Shown: positions 24,649-33,546, counted from the first letter of the stretch. The stretch is 41,435 nt of DNA from Suilimivivens sp964571145 (GCA_964571145.1 CAZNAP010000014.1:1-41435), one strand, 5' to 3'. A program made the numbers and translations. The notes: generated by a model from the letters alone, not told the origin.

Positions 24649-26087
24649 CTCTTCAGATTGGTAAGTTCCTCCAGCAATGTATCCGAAACTGTAATAATTC
24701 GGCTATTGGCCTGGAACCCTCTCTGTGTGGTAATCATTTCTGTGAATTCTGCGGACAAGTCCACGTTACTCATTTCCAAAACACCTGTGTTCATATAGCC
24801 ACCACCGACTGTGATGTCTGAACCGATTCCGTCGAAATCGCCAGAGTTCTGTGTTGCGGAGTACAGGTTGTCGCCTTCTTTAGCCAAACCTGATGCATTG
24901 GCAAAAGATGCTGTTGCAATCTGTCCAAGCAGTCTTGACTGACCATTATCATAAGACGCGTAAATCATGCCGTCCTTCTGAATCGCTATACCGCTCATTT
25001 CACCAATCTTACGTCCTGAGCCTGCGCCTGCATTGGCGCTGTCGCCTGCTACTGCATTAATGGTAGAGGCTTTATTATTGTTGTAATTTGAAGTTGCAGA
25101 GAAATCAATATCAATGTTGGCAAATTGTGGAAAAGCATCTTGATCAAATGTAATGGTCGCCACTTTGTTCTCAAAAGTATCGTCGGTTTCTAATCCCGTC
25201 GTGCTGACATAATCAAAAGTTCCCTGACCCTCTACAAACTTCAGATAAGCTGAGTTTGTTGCACCTGTGATTGCTGCTGCCGTCGTGGAATTATCTGTTA
25301 ATTCAGTTGCTCCGCTTCCAAATGTCACCCCTGCTCTGTTGGCATCGGTCAGTATGGACTTACCGTCTACATCCAGAAGATCATCCATCTTCACATAGAA
25401 GTCTCCCTTTGTACCATCGCCATTTACTGAATGGACACTGAATCTGGCGGTATATTTATATCCTTGGCGGTCATAAATTTCCAGATTCATAATTTTTCCG
25501 GAAGGTGCATTGACATCATTATCTTTTGCATCAACGATTCCGCTGACTGTTGCTTTGCTCGTTTCTTCCGGTGGATAGGTCATATTGACATCTGTCATAA
25601 TTCTTAAAGCCGAAACTGTATCTTCCTTAATAGCCAGCTTACCTGTTTCATCCTCTACTGCCTGCCATCCCATCACATTATATCCGTTGCTGGTCATGGC
25701 AAGATTTCCTTTACCATCAACATAGAAAGAACCGTCTCTGGTGAAGAAATTATCCGCTCCGTTGCTGACTACGAAGAATGCATCACCCGTAATCATGATA
25801 TCAAACGGGTCATTAGTGGTCTGACTTGCGCCCTGACCGGAAATAGCTGTTTTAATGGCACCTGTTTTGGCACCCAAACCAATCTGTCTGGCATTCACAC
25901 CGCCGACGCCGGTTGTTGCATTAGCACCGGATGCTGACTGTGTGGTCTGATACATCAAGTCACTGAATGTCATGGACTGTGACTTATAAGCTGTGGTGTT
26001 AACATTGGCAATATTATTACCAATAACATCCATTCTTGTCTGGTGTGTTTTTAAGCCTGCTACACCAGCATATAATGATCTCATCAT
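24645..26087 (-). CDS. flgE: flagellar hook protein FlgE
   Basis: FlgE builds the hook, the universal joint between basal body and filament. The 480-aa protein has the N-terminal rod/hook signature MRSLYAGVAGLKTHQTRMDVIGNNIANVNT (in pieces: LYAGVAGLKTH, MDVIGNNIANVNT). A flagellar basal-body/FlgEFG core follows (about 95-180), then a surface-exposed variable D2-type region (about 180-380). The C-terminal coiled-coil helix motif NVDLSAEFTEMITTQRGFQANSRIITVSD is present near the end as SAEFTEMITTQRGFQANSR. AAGGAGG precedes the tandem ATG start. The N-terminus is somewhat FlgG-like, but length and neighbours flgD and flbD support FlgE. Confidence 0.92.
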   Translation of the reverse strand: MMRSLYAGVAGLKTHQTRMDVIGNNIANVNTTAYKSQSMTFSDLMYQTTQSASGANATTGVGGVNARQIGLGAKTGAIKTAISGQGASQTTNDPFDIMITGDAFFVVSNGADNFFTRDGSFYVDGKGNLAMTSNGYNVMGWQAVEDETGKLAIKEDTVSALRIMTDVNMTYPPEETSKATVSGIVDAKDNDVNAPSGKIMNLEIYDRQGYKYTARFSVHSVNGDGTKGDFYVKMDDLLDVDGKSILTDANRAGVTFGSGATELTDNSTTAAAITGATNSAYLKFVEGQGTFDYVSTTGLETDDTFENKVATITFDQDAFPQFANIDIDFSATSNYNNNKASTINAVAGDSANAGAGSGRKIGEMSGIAIQKDGMIYASYDNGQSRLLGQIATASFANASGLAKEGDNLYSATQNSGDFDGIGSDITVGGGYMNTGVLEMSNVDLSAEFTEMITTQRGFQANSRIITVSDTLLEELTNLKR

Positions 26088-26166
26088 AATGAAATGACCT
26101 CCTTAAGCTTTTACCGTTTTTGTTCCGTCTGTCATTCGGGAACTTGCTAGCCTCCATAAGGTCCGG

Positions 26167-26565
26167 CTAAATAATTACGGCTCCATCGATGTTGGTAAAA
26201 ATGTTCTCTGCTGCATCTGTTTGGTTCATAGCTGTTATGACCGTATTGCTTGGAATATTCACTATAAACGCCAGCTGATCTACAATTACCAGTGATTCTT
26301 TAATTCCTTTCTGTTCTGCTTTTGCAGTACCTTCCTGCAAGCGATTCATCTGGTCTGTGGTTAATTCAATATTTCTGTCTGCCAGTCTTCCCGCTGCATG
26401 CTTTGAAAATCTGACTTCGCCTGTTTCTTTGGCTTTCTTGCTTTCCAAAATTTCCTGAAAAGAAAGTCCTTCGCCAGTGGTAACAGGTACATTGCCCTTT
26501 TTAGGATTCAGGTACTGGTCTTGCAGCTGTTCAATTGAAAGGAATCCGTTATTTTGAATTTTCAT
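26167..26565 (-). CDS. TIGR02530-like flagellar operon protein
   Basis: The 132-aa protein matches the small conserved 'flagellar operon protein' found between flgD and flgE in Firmicutes, which I recall as TIGR02530. It shows SFQEILESKKA followed by FSKHAAGRLADRNIELT and LVIDQLAFIVNIPS-type sequence (here VIVDQLAFIVNIPSNTVITAMN). No membrane segment is visible. GGAGAGGAAT precedes the ATG at 26565. The gene lies 42 bp after the flgD stop. Its exact role is unknown; position suggests hook assembly. Confidence 0.8.
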   Translation of the reverse strand: MKIQNNGFLSIEQLQDQYLNPKKGNVPVTTGEGLSFQEILESKKAKETGEVRFSKHAAGRLADRNIELTTDQMNRLQEGTAKAEQKGIKESLVIVDQLAFIVNIPSNTVITAMNQTDAAENIFTNIDGAVII

Positions 26566-26607
26566 ATTCCTCTCCTCCTTGAGCTGTTATCTGCCTCCTG
26601 CATCAAA

Positions 26608-27369
26608 TCAGGTTCCTGTTGTCTCATCAGTTGATTCTGTTGTTTCATCCGTTTTTCCGGCGGTCTCATCAGTTGTTTTATCGGTTTCATCCGTTGTTTT
26701 ATCGGTCTCATCCGTTGATGGTTCTTCGTCCGGTTTCGCTGCTTCAACTAACGCTTCCATTTGAGCTACATATTCCTCCAGTTTCTTGATATATGCATTT
26801 GCAATGAAGGATTGCTGATAAGGTGTCATGTTGTTAAATCCAGTGCTGAGTCCGTCAATTGTTTCCTTATCACCTAAACTCAACTCATTTAGTGAAGGAA
26901 GTTGGTTCATTGCAGTTGCGAAAGCGACTGCCAAATCATATGCTGTCTGATAAGTGGGGTCTACTACTGCTTTCACATCATCTGCTGAATAAATCGTGCC
27001 ATCAATGGATACAAACGCTTTATTGTTTTCATAGGTTACATATTCAACCACACCTTGAATTTCTTTGGTTTCTCCATTGGTATCGGTAGTTTCCACATTA
27101 ACCAGTTGTCCTACCATAGAGGATGCTCTGGATAATTCCATGGATGATGACATGTTTTGCATTTGTTCTACCTGTGAAAAGGTTGCATACTGTGATATGT
27201 ATTCCGTGTTAGATGTTGGTTCCAGTGGATCCTGGTATTTCATCTGTGCTACTAAAAGCTGTAAAAAAGCATCCTTATCCATTCCGTTTTTGGAAGCTGC
27301 TTTTTTGACTGAGCTTTCCGATGCAGTTTCCTGAATCTTGCCGTCTTCTACGATTGCTCCTACTGCCAT
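26608..27369 (-). CDS. flgD: hook-capping protein FlgD
   Basis: FlgD is the temporary cap that lets hook subunits polymerise. The roughly 253-aa protein has the N-terminal FlgD signature FLQLLVAQMKYQDPLEPTSNTEY (seen as LLVAQMKYQDPLEP and QYATFSQVEQMQNM). A tudor-like beta part (about 78-125) and a helical region (about 130-210) follow. I start at 27369 because AAAGGAG precedes that ATG; the frame continues to a GTG at 27387. The C-terminal 40 residues are an unusual Thr/Asp/Glu-rich repeat tail (TDETDKT units). The usual Ig-like domain seems absent. Confidence 0.92.
   Translation of the reverse strand: MAVGAIVEDGKIQETASESSVKKAASKNGMDKDAFLQLLVAQMKYQDPLEPTSNTEYISQYATFSQVEQMQNMSSSMELSRASSMVGQLVNVETTDTNGETKEIQGVVEYVTYENNKAFVSIDGTIYSADDVKAVVDPTYQTAYDLAVAFATAMNQLPSLNELSLGDKETIDGLSTGFNNMTPYQQSFIANAYIKKLEEYVAQMEALVEAAKPDEEPSTDETDKTTDETDKTTDETAGKTDETTESTDETTGT
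26673..26714 (-). repeat. 21-bp tandem repeat in the flgD tail
   Basis: Two 21-bp units (26673-26693 and 26694-26714) differ at one base and encode the heptapeptide TDETDKT. Degenerate flanking copies extend the Thr/Asp/Glu-rich tail to the end of the gene. Because the unit is a multiple of three, gain or loss of copies would keep the frame. Confidence 0.8.
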
Positions 27370-27404
27370 TGTTGCTCCTTTCTGCACCTGAGTGCTGTTT
27401 TTTG

Positions 27405-28820
27405 TTATACAGTGTAATCTACTGTATTTCCGTTCATCTCCATCATTCTAGCAGCTAATACTTCTTCTTCGCTTGCTTCTTCTTCAAACAACCCGTCCAG
27501 TTCATTTAGATTAAGTCTTCTGGGTGTTTTCCTGCTACCTTGTGAAGCAGCGTTTTCTTCTCGTCCCTGTCCCTGCCAAAGATTGCTTTCAAAACCATGG
27601 GCATCAACTGTTACTTCCACCGATTCTACTTTTACGCCCTGGTCTTTCAGATTATCCTTTAACTCTACAATCTGGCTTTCAATTGCTGCCTTGACTGTTT
27701 CGTTTTGTACCTGGAACTGTGCTGTTACTTCACCACCTTTGGTGGTTAATTGTACATGTACTGTTCCAAGGCTTTCCGGATGTAATTGCATCTCCAGTTG
27801 GTTCATATCCGGTTTTAGTTGAATCTTCATATAATCCATAATCTGATTCATAATTTCCTGCGTCGTCCGGTTGAAAATACTGCTGTTTTGTTCAATCGGA
27901 GCCTCTGCTGCAGGTGTTTTGCTTTGCAACAATGTTTCGAGAAGTGGATTACCTGTTCCATAACCTTCGCCTTTACTTTCCTGACTGCCACCTTGTGCAT
28001 TGCCTTTTGCTTGTTGTCCCGACTGCTCTTCCAAAGGTTTCTCTCCGACTGGCGACTCTATGCCAACTGTTTTCTCAACGTTAGGGGACGGGGGTTGTGT
28101 TTCATTTTCTACTCCGACTGTTTTCTCAACGCTAACAACGCTAAGGGACGGGGGTTGTGTTTCATTTTGCGACTGAACAACTGTGTCAGCTGTCTGTTCT
28201 GCTAAAGCTGTCCGTTGTCCTTGTTCAATCATTTCCTCGAATTGCTGCGGATTTACATTCATATCCTGCATGAGTTCGTTTTTGACTTGGTCTGTCAACT
28301 GAATCAAATTTTGCAAATCCTGAAAAAGTGTTTCATCAGTTAGCAAAGATGAAATGTCTGCTTCTCCCGATAATTGCAAAACCAACTGTGACAGTTGTGC
28401 CGTATCAAACAACGAATATACGGATAATCCAAGCTCCTCCATTGCCTTGCTCACTTCTTCCGATGTTACACCCAGTTCTTCGGCAATTCCTTGCACGATT
28501 TCCTGTCCAGCTTCTTCAATCGCCTTTTGATTTTCTGTATCTACCTTCGATTCACTGGTTTTCTCAGTGTTTTCTCCGGCTTTAACAGCTTCTCGACGAC
28601 TGTTGGTGACTGCACTTTTTTCTTGGGCTCTAGAAGTTTCCTGCCTGGTTTGAAGCTGCGAAGCACTGGATGCTTCGGGGTCTTTTCCCTGTGCCTTACT
28701 CATGGCGTCTCCAAAACCGGAAGCAGTGCTTGCTCCGCCTGTCGAGGTGATGTTTCTTGTTCCCATACTTCCGACGAAATTCATTAGGAAACCCACATCC
28801 TTTACAGGTGCACTTGTCAT
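27405..28820 (-). CDS. fliK: hook-length control protein FliK
   Basis: FliK measures hook length and triggers the FlhB substrate switch. The roughly 471-aa protein has a disordered Gln/Glu/Ser-rich N-terminal and middle part. A helical segment lies at about 100-200, with VTSEEVSKAMEELGLSVY. The conserved C-terminal Flg_hook domain (about 330-410) contains QLEMQLHPESLGTVHVQL and ALKDNLKDQGVKVESV-type sequence. I start at 28820 because AGGAGG lies seven bases before that ATG; the longer frame uses TTG. An internal duplication is present (28066-28168). Gene order fliJ-MotE-like-fliK-flgD is conserved. Confidence 0.9.
   Translation of the reverse strand: MTSAPVKDVGFLMNFVGSMGTRNITSTGGASTASGFGDAMSKAQGKDPEASSASQLQTRQETSRAQEKSAVTNSRREAVKAGENTEKTSESKVDTENQKAIEEAGQEIVQGIAEELGVTSEEVSKAMEELGLSVYSLFDTAQLSQLVLQLSGEADISSLLTDETLFQDLQNLIQLTDQVKNELMQDMNVNPQQFEEMIEQGQRTALAEQTADTVVQSQNETQPPSLSVVSVEKTVGVENETQPPSPNVEKTVGIESPVGEKPLEEQSGQQAKGNAQGGSQESKGEGYGTGNPLLETLLQSKTPAAEAPIEQNSSIFNRTTQEIMNQIMDYMKIQLKPDMNQLEMQLHPESLGTVHVQLTTKGGEVTAQFQVQNETVKAAIESQIVELKDNLKDQGVKVESVEVTVDAHGFESNLWQGQGREENAASQGSRKTPRRLNLNELDGLFEEEASEEEVLAARMMEMNGNTVDYTV
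28066..28168 (-). repeat. intragenic duplication in the fliK linker
   Basis: The segment containing ACTGTTTTCTCAACG (28066-28080) and a following 24-bp block (28085-28108) recurs at 28117-28131 and 28145-28168. The two 24-bp blocks are identical, while the distance between the parts differs by nine bases. The repeats encode two copies of NETQPPS flanked by VEKTVG. The frame is kept, and the change falls in the disordered ruler region. Confidence 0.8.
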
Positions 28821-28842
28821 TCCTTTTCCTCCTGTCTTTATA

Positions 28843-28859
28843 AGTCCTGTTTTAGGACT
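28843..28859. other. small inverted repeat between the MotE-like gene and fliK
   Basis: Six-base arms AGTCCT/AGGACT (28843-28848 and 28854-28859) enclose a five-base loop in the leader before the fliK ribosome binding site. A CTTTTTC run follows only on the plus strand, where no gene is present. It could fold in the mRNA ahead of fliK; a terminator role is unlikely in the direction of transcription. Confidence 0.35.
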
Positions 28860-28904
28860 CTTTTTCAAGGTACATTACTTATATCGGTTAAAGGAGTAGA
28901 TTTC

Positions 28905-29789
28905 TTAAGCTTCAGGGTCCATAATCTTGGTGATTTTAGCCGCAATTTCTGAATCCATTACGCCTAATATCTTTCCCCTGTCATCCGCCTCCATTATACC
29001 CAGTATTCTGGCTGCCAAATCTAAATTATCGGTCATGGACTCAAAAATAGCTGCTGCTTCCTTGGGCTTCATTTCCGAATAAGCTTTGGCATAATTCTTC
29101 ACTTCATCGCTTTCTTCCAGCTGTGTCACTACCTGCTTATATAGGTATTCCGCAACTGCCGGATCCATGGATTCAAAATACTTTCTGTATTCTTCTATTC
29201 CCGGTCCCTTATCTGCATAAACTACTTCTTCATAAAATTCTGTTTTGATTCGCTGGAATTCTACCTGACTGTCTTCAAAAGTCTTAAGGCGTTCCACCTC
29301 TACCTGCAACTGTGCCACTTCATCTGAACTGGTTATTTCTGCTGCTTTGGCTCTTTCCAACTCCAGCTCCAGCTCCTTAATATAATCCACTGCTTCTCTC
29401 AGGTTGTCGTAACCGCCATAAGCAATTTCGCCTTCTGCTTCTTCCACAATGGTCTCTGTGCTCTTTGGTAAAATCAAATTGAGTACCGGAACATCTTTTA
29501 ATACTGGGGTCAGCACATTGCTTCCAAAACCACCAAAATCCAATTTAACAATCAGGCATAAAATGCCAATCCAAATCAGCACAATTACAAAAGTAACCAT
29601 AAAAACCGAACCACTGTTGCCGTCATCTTCCTCGGACAGATCCGCTTCTCTTATGGCTATTTCTTTCGCACGGGCTTTTACTTCCTTTTTTTGTTGCTTC
29701 TCTTCCGCCCTCAGCTTCTTCTTTTCTTCAGCAAGACGCTTTTTTTCAACTTTGATATCCTGGGGTTCTTGTTTATCAGCTTCTGCCAT
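28905..29789 (-). CDS. MotE-like (YlxF-position) membrane protein
   Basis: The 294-aa protein has a charged Lys/Glu/Arg-rich N-terminal cytoplasmic coiled-coil (about 10-50) and one membrane helix (about 63-83). A second coiled coil (about 120-180) and a C-terminal MgtE-N-like helical repeat domain (about 210-294) follow, the latter with MKPKEAAAIFESMTDN and IMEADDRGKILGVMD. This matches the MotE/YlxF type that lies between fliJ and fliK in Firmicutes. MotE in Rhizobia is a chaperone of MotC. The function here is unknown; stator or export support is likely. It follows fliJ by 53 bp. Confidence 0.8.
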   Translation of the reverse strand: MAEADKQEPQDIKVEKKRLAEEKKKLRAEEKQQKKEVKARAKEIAIREADLSEEDDGNSGSVFMVTFVIVLIWIGILCLIVKLDFGGFGSNVLTPVLKDVPVLNLILPKSTETIVEEAEGEIAYGGYDNLREAVDYIKELELELERAKAAEITSSDEVAQLQVEVERLKTFEDSQVEFQRIKTEFYEEVVYADKGPGIEEYRKYFESMDPAVAEYLYKQVVTQLEESDEVKNYAKAYSEMKPKEAAAIFESMTDNLDLAARILGIMEADDRGKILGVMDSEIAAKITKIMDPEA

Positions 29790-29815
29790 CCTAATCTCTT
29801 ATCCTTCCTGCTATT

Positions 29816-29833
29816 TAGTCACTCGGTGCTTAT
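29816..29833. repeat. dispersed 18-bp repeat, copy 2
   Basis: TAGTCACTCGGTGCTTAT lies in the 53-bp gap between fliJ and the MotE-like gene. It matches 16 of 18 bases of the copy at 3476-3493. A shorter partial match (TAGTCACTCG) occurs near 1551. See the findings. Confidence 0.5.
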
Positions 29834-29842
29834 ATTATCTTC

Positions 29843-30289
29843 TTAAGACTCTTTTCTGCTGTGCGTATAGCTGGTCAGTTCGTCAACTTCCTTGCCTTCT
29901 CTTACATTCTCATCATGCACAAAATCTTCAAACGCCTTTTCTCGCAGTCTTTCCTGTGTTCGGCTTTCCAATCTGGCGTTTTGCAATTTAACCCTTGCTT
30001 CTTCCAACTTTTTAGTTGCTAAAGCCACGCACTCCTGCTGTGTTTGGATAAATTCTTTGATTCGTGCTATGGAATCTCTGTTTTCTATAATTTCACGTAC
30101 TTTCAAGCTGTCCTTTTGGAGCTCGCGCCCCTGTTCTTCGTAGAGGGCTTTTCGATTAAACAGGAATTCCAGTTTCGCCTCTTCTTCATTCAAGTGTGCT
30201 CTTGCTGTCCCGAACTCCATCTTGGCCTGATCTTCCATTTTCGCCTTAATATTAAAGATACTCTGCATCCGATACACAAATCTTGCCAT
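29843..30289 (-). CDS. fliJ: flagellar export chaperone FliJ
   Basis: FliJ is the coiled-coil stalk of the export ATPase and escorts substrates or chaperones to FlhA. The 148-aa protein is almost entirely coiled coil and begins MARFVYRMQSIFNIKAKMEDQAK, as FliJ usually does, with a Lys/Arg/Glu-rich body. GGAG lies upstream of the ATG at 30289. It follows fliI by 9 bp, the standard order. Confidence 0.92.
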   Translation of the reverse strand: MARFVYRMQSIFNIKAKMEDQAKMEFGTARAHLNEEEAKLEFLFNRKALYEEQGRELQKDSLKVREIIENRDSIARIKEFIQTQQECVALATKKLEEARVKLQNARLESRTQERLREKAFEDFVHDENVREGKEVDELTSYTHSRKES

Positions 30290-30298
30290 AGGTTACTC

Positions 30299-31633
30299 CT
30301 AATTAGTCTCCTGTTCGGAAAAGATTCCATTCAGCAGTTCCACGGTTTCCTCATAGGTATATTTATCCCCAACTTCCTGCATCAGGAACTGATTTACTGC
30401 CTCTATCTTCGAAATCGCATAGTCAATACCGGGATTGCTTCCCTGTCTGTATGCTCCAATATTAATTAAATCCTCAGCATCGGTATAAGTAGCCAGTATA
30501 TTCTTTAATTTACCAGCAGCATTCTTATGCTCTCTGGGTGTAATCTGGCTCATACATCTGGAAATACTTTGTAATACATCAATGGCCGGATAATGGTTCT
30601 TATGTGCCAGTTTTCTGCTCAGCATGACGTGTCCATCCAGTATGCTTCGTGCAGTATCCGTAATTGGTTCATTGAAGTCATCGCCATCCACAAGTACGGT
30701 GTACAAGCCGGTAATAGAGCCTTTTTCTGTACGTCCGGCTCTTTCTAATAATTTCGGCATTTCCGAGTAAACACTGGGCGGATACCCTCTTGATACCGGC
30801 GGTTCTCCACTAGCCAAACCAATCTCTCTTTGTGCCATGGAGAAACGGGTCAGAGAATCCATCATCAACAGCACATCTTTTCCCTGATCCCTAAAATATT
30901 CTGCAACGGCAGTAGCCGTCTGCGCTGCTTTTTTTCGTTCCAATGCAGGTCTGTCAGAGGTTGCTACCACAATAATCGAACGTTTCATACCTTCCGGTCC
31001 GAGGTCTCTTTCGATGAATTCCTTAACCTCTCTGCCACGTTCTCCAATCAGTCCTATGACATTAATATCTGCCTTTGTATTTCTTGCAAACATACCAAGT
31101 AATGTAGATTTGCCCACACCTGAACCGGCGAAAATACCGATTCGTTGCCCTTTTCCAATAGTAATCAGACCATCTACGGCCTTAACACCAAGCGGCAATA
31201 CCTCATCTATGATTTTACGGCTCATGGGGTCCGGTGGCTTGGCTTCAACAGAATACTCTTTTCCTGTCAGCAATATCTCCTCGTCCGGTTGTCCAAGACC
31301 GTTTAATACATGTCCTAAAAGACTTTCTTCCACTCTGATTTGTAACGGTGCTCCGGTATTCTCCACGCTGCAACCGGGGCCAATTCCTTCCACATCCTGA
31401 TAAGGCATCAGTAATGTTTTGCCTTCTTTAAAGCCAACTACCTCAGCAAGTGCCGGTTGCCCGCCTCCCGTTAAGGTATTGGGATAAATCCTACAAATAT
31501 CGCCCAATTTGGCCGTAGGACCAGACGATTCAATGGTTAAACCGACTACATTAACAACCTTTCCTTTGACCTTAAAAAAGCTGCCATCAGACTCTCTTAT
31601 GTATTTTGTAAAGTCAATATCGGGCATAATCAA
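30299..31633 (-). CDS. fliI: flagellum-specific ATPase FliI
   Basis: FliI is the F1-beta-like ATPase of flagellar export. In the 444-aa protein the Walker A box GSGVGKST lies at 170-177, followed by IGERGREVKEF (about 196-206) with the catalytic Glu. Walker B is LLMMD near 255-259, and SRGYPPSVYSEMPKLLERAG closes the nucleotide pocket. The N-terminal beta barrel occupies about 1-90. The start is either TTG at 31633, seven bases after an AAGGTGG signal, or ATG at 31627; I keep the TTG. It follows fliH by 13 bp. Confidence 0.97.
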   Translation of the reverse strand: MIMPDIDFTKYIRESDGSFFKVKGKVVNVVGLTIESSGPTAKLGDICRIYPNTLTGGGQPALAEVVGFKEGKTLLMPYQDVEGIGPGCSVENTGAPLQIRVEESLLGHVLNGLGQPDEEILLTGKEYSVEAKPPDPMSRKIIDEVLPLGVKAVDGLITIGKGQRIGIFAGSGVGKSTLLGMFARNTKADINVIGLIGERGREVKEFIERDLGPEGMKRSIIVVATSDRPALERKKAAQTATAVAEYFRDQGKDVLLMMDSLTRFSMAQREIGLASGEPPVSRGYPPSVYSEMPKLLERAGRTEKGSITGLYTVLVDGDDFNEPITDTARSILDGHVMLSRKLAHKNHYPAIDVLQSISRCMSQITPREHKNAAGKLKNILATYTDAEDLINIGAYRQGSNPGIDYAISKIEAVNQFLMQEVGDKYTYEETVELLNGIFSEQETN

Positions 31634-31646
31634 CTTGTTTCCACCT

Positions 31647-32504
31647 TTATTTTTTGTAGGAAAGAAGACATAATTTTCTTTTCAGTTCTTCCAATTCTGT
31701 ATCCAGCGAGCAATCATAGATTCCGCCATCAGTCTCAATCATGCATTGTGTTGGTGCAAGTGTCATATCTGCAATAATCTCCACGTTGTGCCCGGTGGTT
31801 CCCGTCTCTTCCAAGATTCTGTCTTTATCATTATTGACAATTGGAAAGTCCTGCTTGGAACAATGGATAATATAATTTTTTTTGGTCTCCGTTTTTTGCA
31901 TGGCATCTATAACCAGTTCTGTTACCAACTGCTTATAGGAGGATAAATCCACTTTAAAAATATGTTCATAGATTCCTGTAAGGACTTCTATGAACGTTGG
32001 TTCCAACTCATCTATCATTTGCTGATACTGCAGCATTAATTGTTTTTCCTTGATTGCAACTTCTTCTTTTTGAGCATTGACCTGCGTCATGCCCTCTTCA
32101 TAACCAGCTTGATAGCCCTGCTGTTTGGCATCTTCCATAGCCTGATATTTCATGTGCTCGATTTCAGCTTCTGCATTTGCCAGCATTTCCTGTGCATCCA
32201 GTTCCGCCTGTTTGCGCTGTTGATTAGCTTCTGCCAGCGCCTGTTCCGCTCTGGCCTGCGCTTCCATAGCAGCACTTTCTCTCAGTGCATCCTCACCTTC
32301 CTGATCTAAAAGGGCGTCCACTCTGTCGACATCCAGCCCTGATACGAAATCATCATTTGTTGCCAAGGCCTCTTCTTCCTGAATCCTCATAGCCTGATGT
32401 GCTGCTGCCTCTTTTACCTTTTGTTCCACCAGATCGTTTGTGTTAATCACGCGTGTATTCCCGTTCACCACTACCCAACCTGCTTTATACAAATTATTAG
32501 ACAA
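31647..32504 (-). CDS. fliH: flagellar assembly protein FliH
   Basis: FliH is the peripheral-stalk-like regulator that holds FliI at the C ring. The roughly 285-aa protein begins with the typical SLSNNLYKAGWVVVN. A long Glu/Gln/Ala-rich coiled coil follows (about 75-150, with a 'GYQAGYEEGM' type GxxxG turn), and then a C-terminal V-ATPase-E-like domain (about 155-285). I take a TTG start at 32504 that overlaps the fliG stop by eight bases, with GGAGG 11 bases upstream. A GTG four codons upstream (32513) is an alternative. Translation is coupled to fliG. Confidence 0.9.
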   Translation of the reverse strand: MSNNLYKAGWVVVNGNTRVINTNDLVEQKVKEAAAHQAMRIQEEEALATNDDFVSGLDVDRVDALLDQEGEDALRESAAMEAQARAEQALAEANQQRKQAELDAQEMLANAEAEIEHMKYQAMEDAKQQGYQAGYEEGMTQVNAQKEEVAIKEKQLMLQYQQMIDELEPTFIEVLTGIYEHIFKVDLSSYKQLVTELVIDAMQKTETKKNYIIHCSKQDFPIVNNDKDRILEETGTTGHNVEIIADMTLAPTQCMIETDGGIYDCSLDTELEELKRKLCLLSYKK

Positions 32505-33513
32505 TGATTTCGTCACCTCCACCTCTGGAAATAACGATTTCACCTGAGTCTTCCAGTTTTCTGATAATATTAACTATCTTCTGCTGTGCTTCCTCAACAT
32601 CTTTCATACGCACAGGACCCATAAATTCCATATCTTCTTTAATCATAACCGCAAGTCTCTTGGACAGATTGTTATAAATTGCATTTTGCACTTGTTCGTT
32701 GGCACCCTTTAATGCCAATGCCAAATCATTATTATCCACATCACGTAAAACACGCTGAATCGCACGATCGTCCAAAAGCAAGATATCTTCGAATACGAAC
32801 ATCTTCTTTCTGATTTCGTCTGCCAATTCCGGTTCTTCGATTTCCAGTGTTTCCATGATATGTTTTTCGGTTCCTCTGTCTACGGTATTCAAGATATCTA
32901 CTACTGCATCTACACCGCCGATAATGGTGTAATCCTGATTTACCAAGGATGCCAACTTGGATTCCAACACCTTCTCCACTTCCTTTACTACATCCGGACT
33001 TGTTCTGTCCATGACAGCAATACGTTTTGCTACATCTGCCTGTCTGTCAGGTGGCAGTGCTGAAATAATCAGCGCTGATTGTGACGGTGGTAAATAGGAT
33101 AAAATAAGAGCAATTGTCTGTGGATGTTCATCCTGTATAAAGTTCAAAAGCTGTGTCGCATCTGTTTTTCGTACAAACTCAAATGGTTTAACCTGCAAGG
33201 AAGCCGTCAACTTACCAATAACATCCATGGCCTTGTCTGACCCGAGTGCTTTTTCAAGCAATTCTTTGGCATAAGAAATACCACCTTCCGCAATATATTG
33301 CTGCGCAAGGCAAACCTGATAGAATTCTTCTAGCACCTCTTCTTTCAGTTGGGGTGTGACGCTTCTTGTATTGGCAATTTCCAACGTTAATTCTTCGATT
33401 TCCTCTTCCTTGAGATGCTTAAAAATCGTTGCCGATCTTTCCGGTCCCAATACAATCAAAAGAATTGCCGCTTTCTGAAGACCTGATATTTTTTCCTCCA
33501 CATATCTAGGCAT
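32497..33513 (-). CDS. fliG: flagellar motor switch protein FliG
   Basis: FliG is the rotor part that interacts with the stator. The 338-aa protein begins with a FliF-binding N-terminal domain (about 1-105, QKAAILLIVLGPERSATIFKHL). The middle domain carries the FliM-binding EHPQTIALILSYLPPSQSALI segment, here EHPQTIALILSYLP (about 129-142). The C-terminal torque helix lies around 275-315 and includes charged residues such as KRLAVMIKEDMEFMGPVR. GGAGG precedes the ATG. It overlaps fliH. Confidence 0.97.
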   Translation of the reverse strand: MPRYVEEKISGLQKAAILLIVLGPERSATIFKHLKEEEIEELTLEIANTRSVTPQLKEEVLEEFYQVCLAQQYIAEGGISYAKELLEKALGSDKAMDVIGKLTASLQVKPFEFVRKTDATQLLNFIQDEHPQTIALILSYLPPSQSALIISALPPDRQADVAKRIAVMDRTSPDVVKEVEKVLESKLASLVNQDYTIIGGVDAVVDILNTVDRGTEKHIMETLEIEEPELADEIRKKMFVFEDILLLDDRAIQRVLRDVDNNDLALALKGANEQVQNAIYNNLSKRLAVMIKEDMEFMGPVRMKDVEEAQQKIVNIIRKLEDSGEIVISRGGGDEIIV

Positions 33514-33546
33514 ATTCTATCTTTCCTCCCGTACTGTCCTTCATTT

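Noticed and set aside
26562..26747. Arg/Gln/Met-rich 61-aa frame overlapping the flgD end
   Set aside because: It is another frame of the flgD repeat tail; its composition follows from the repeats.
28843..28865. Terminator on the plus strand near fliK
   Set aside because: The stem and T-run suit plus-strand transcription, but no plus-strand gene lies upstream.
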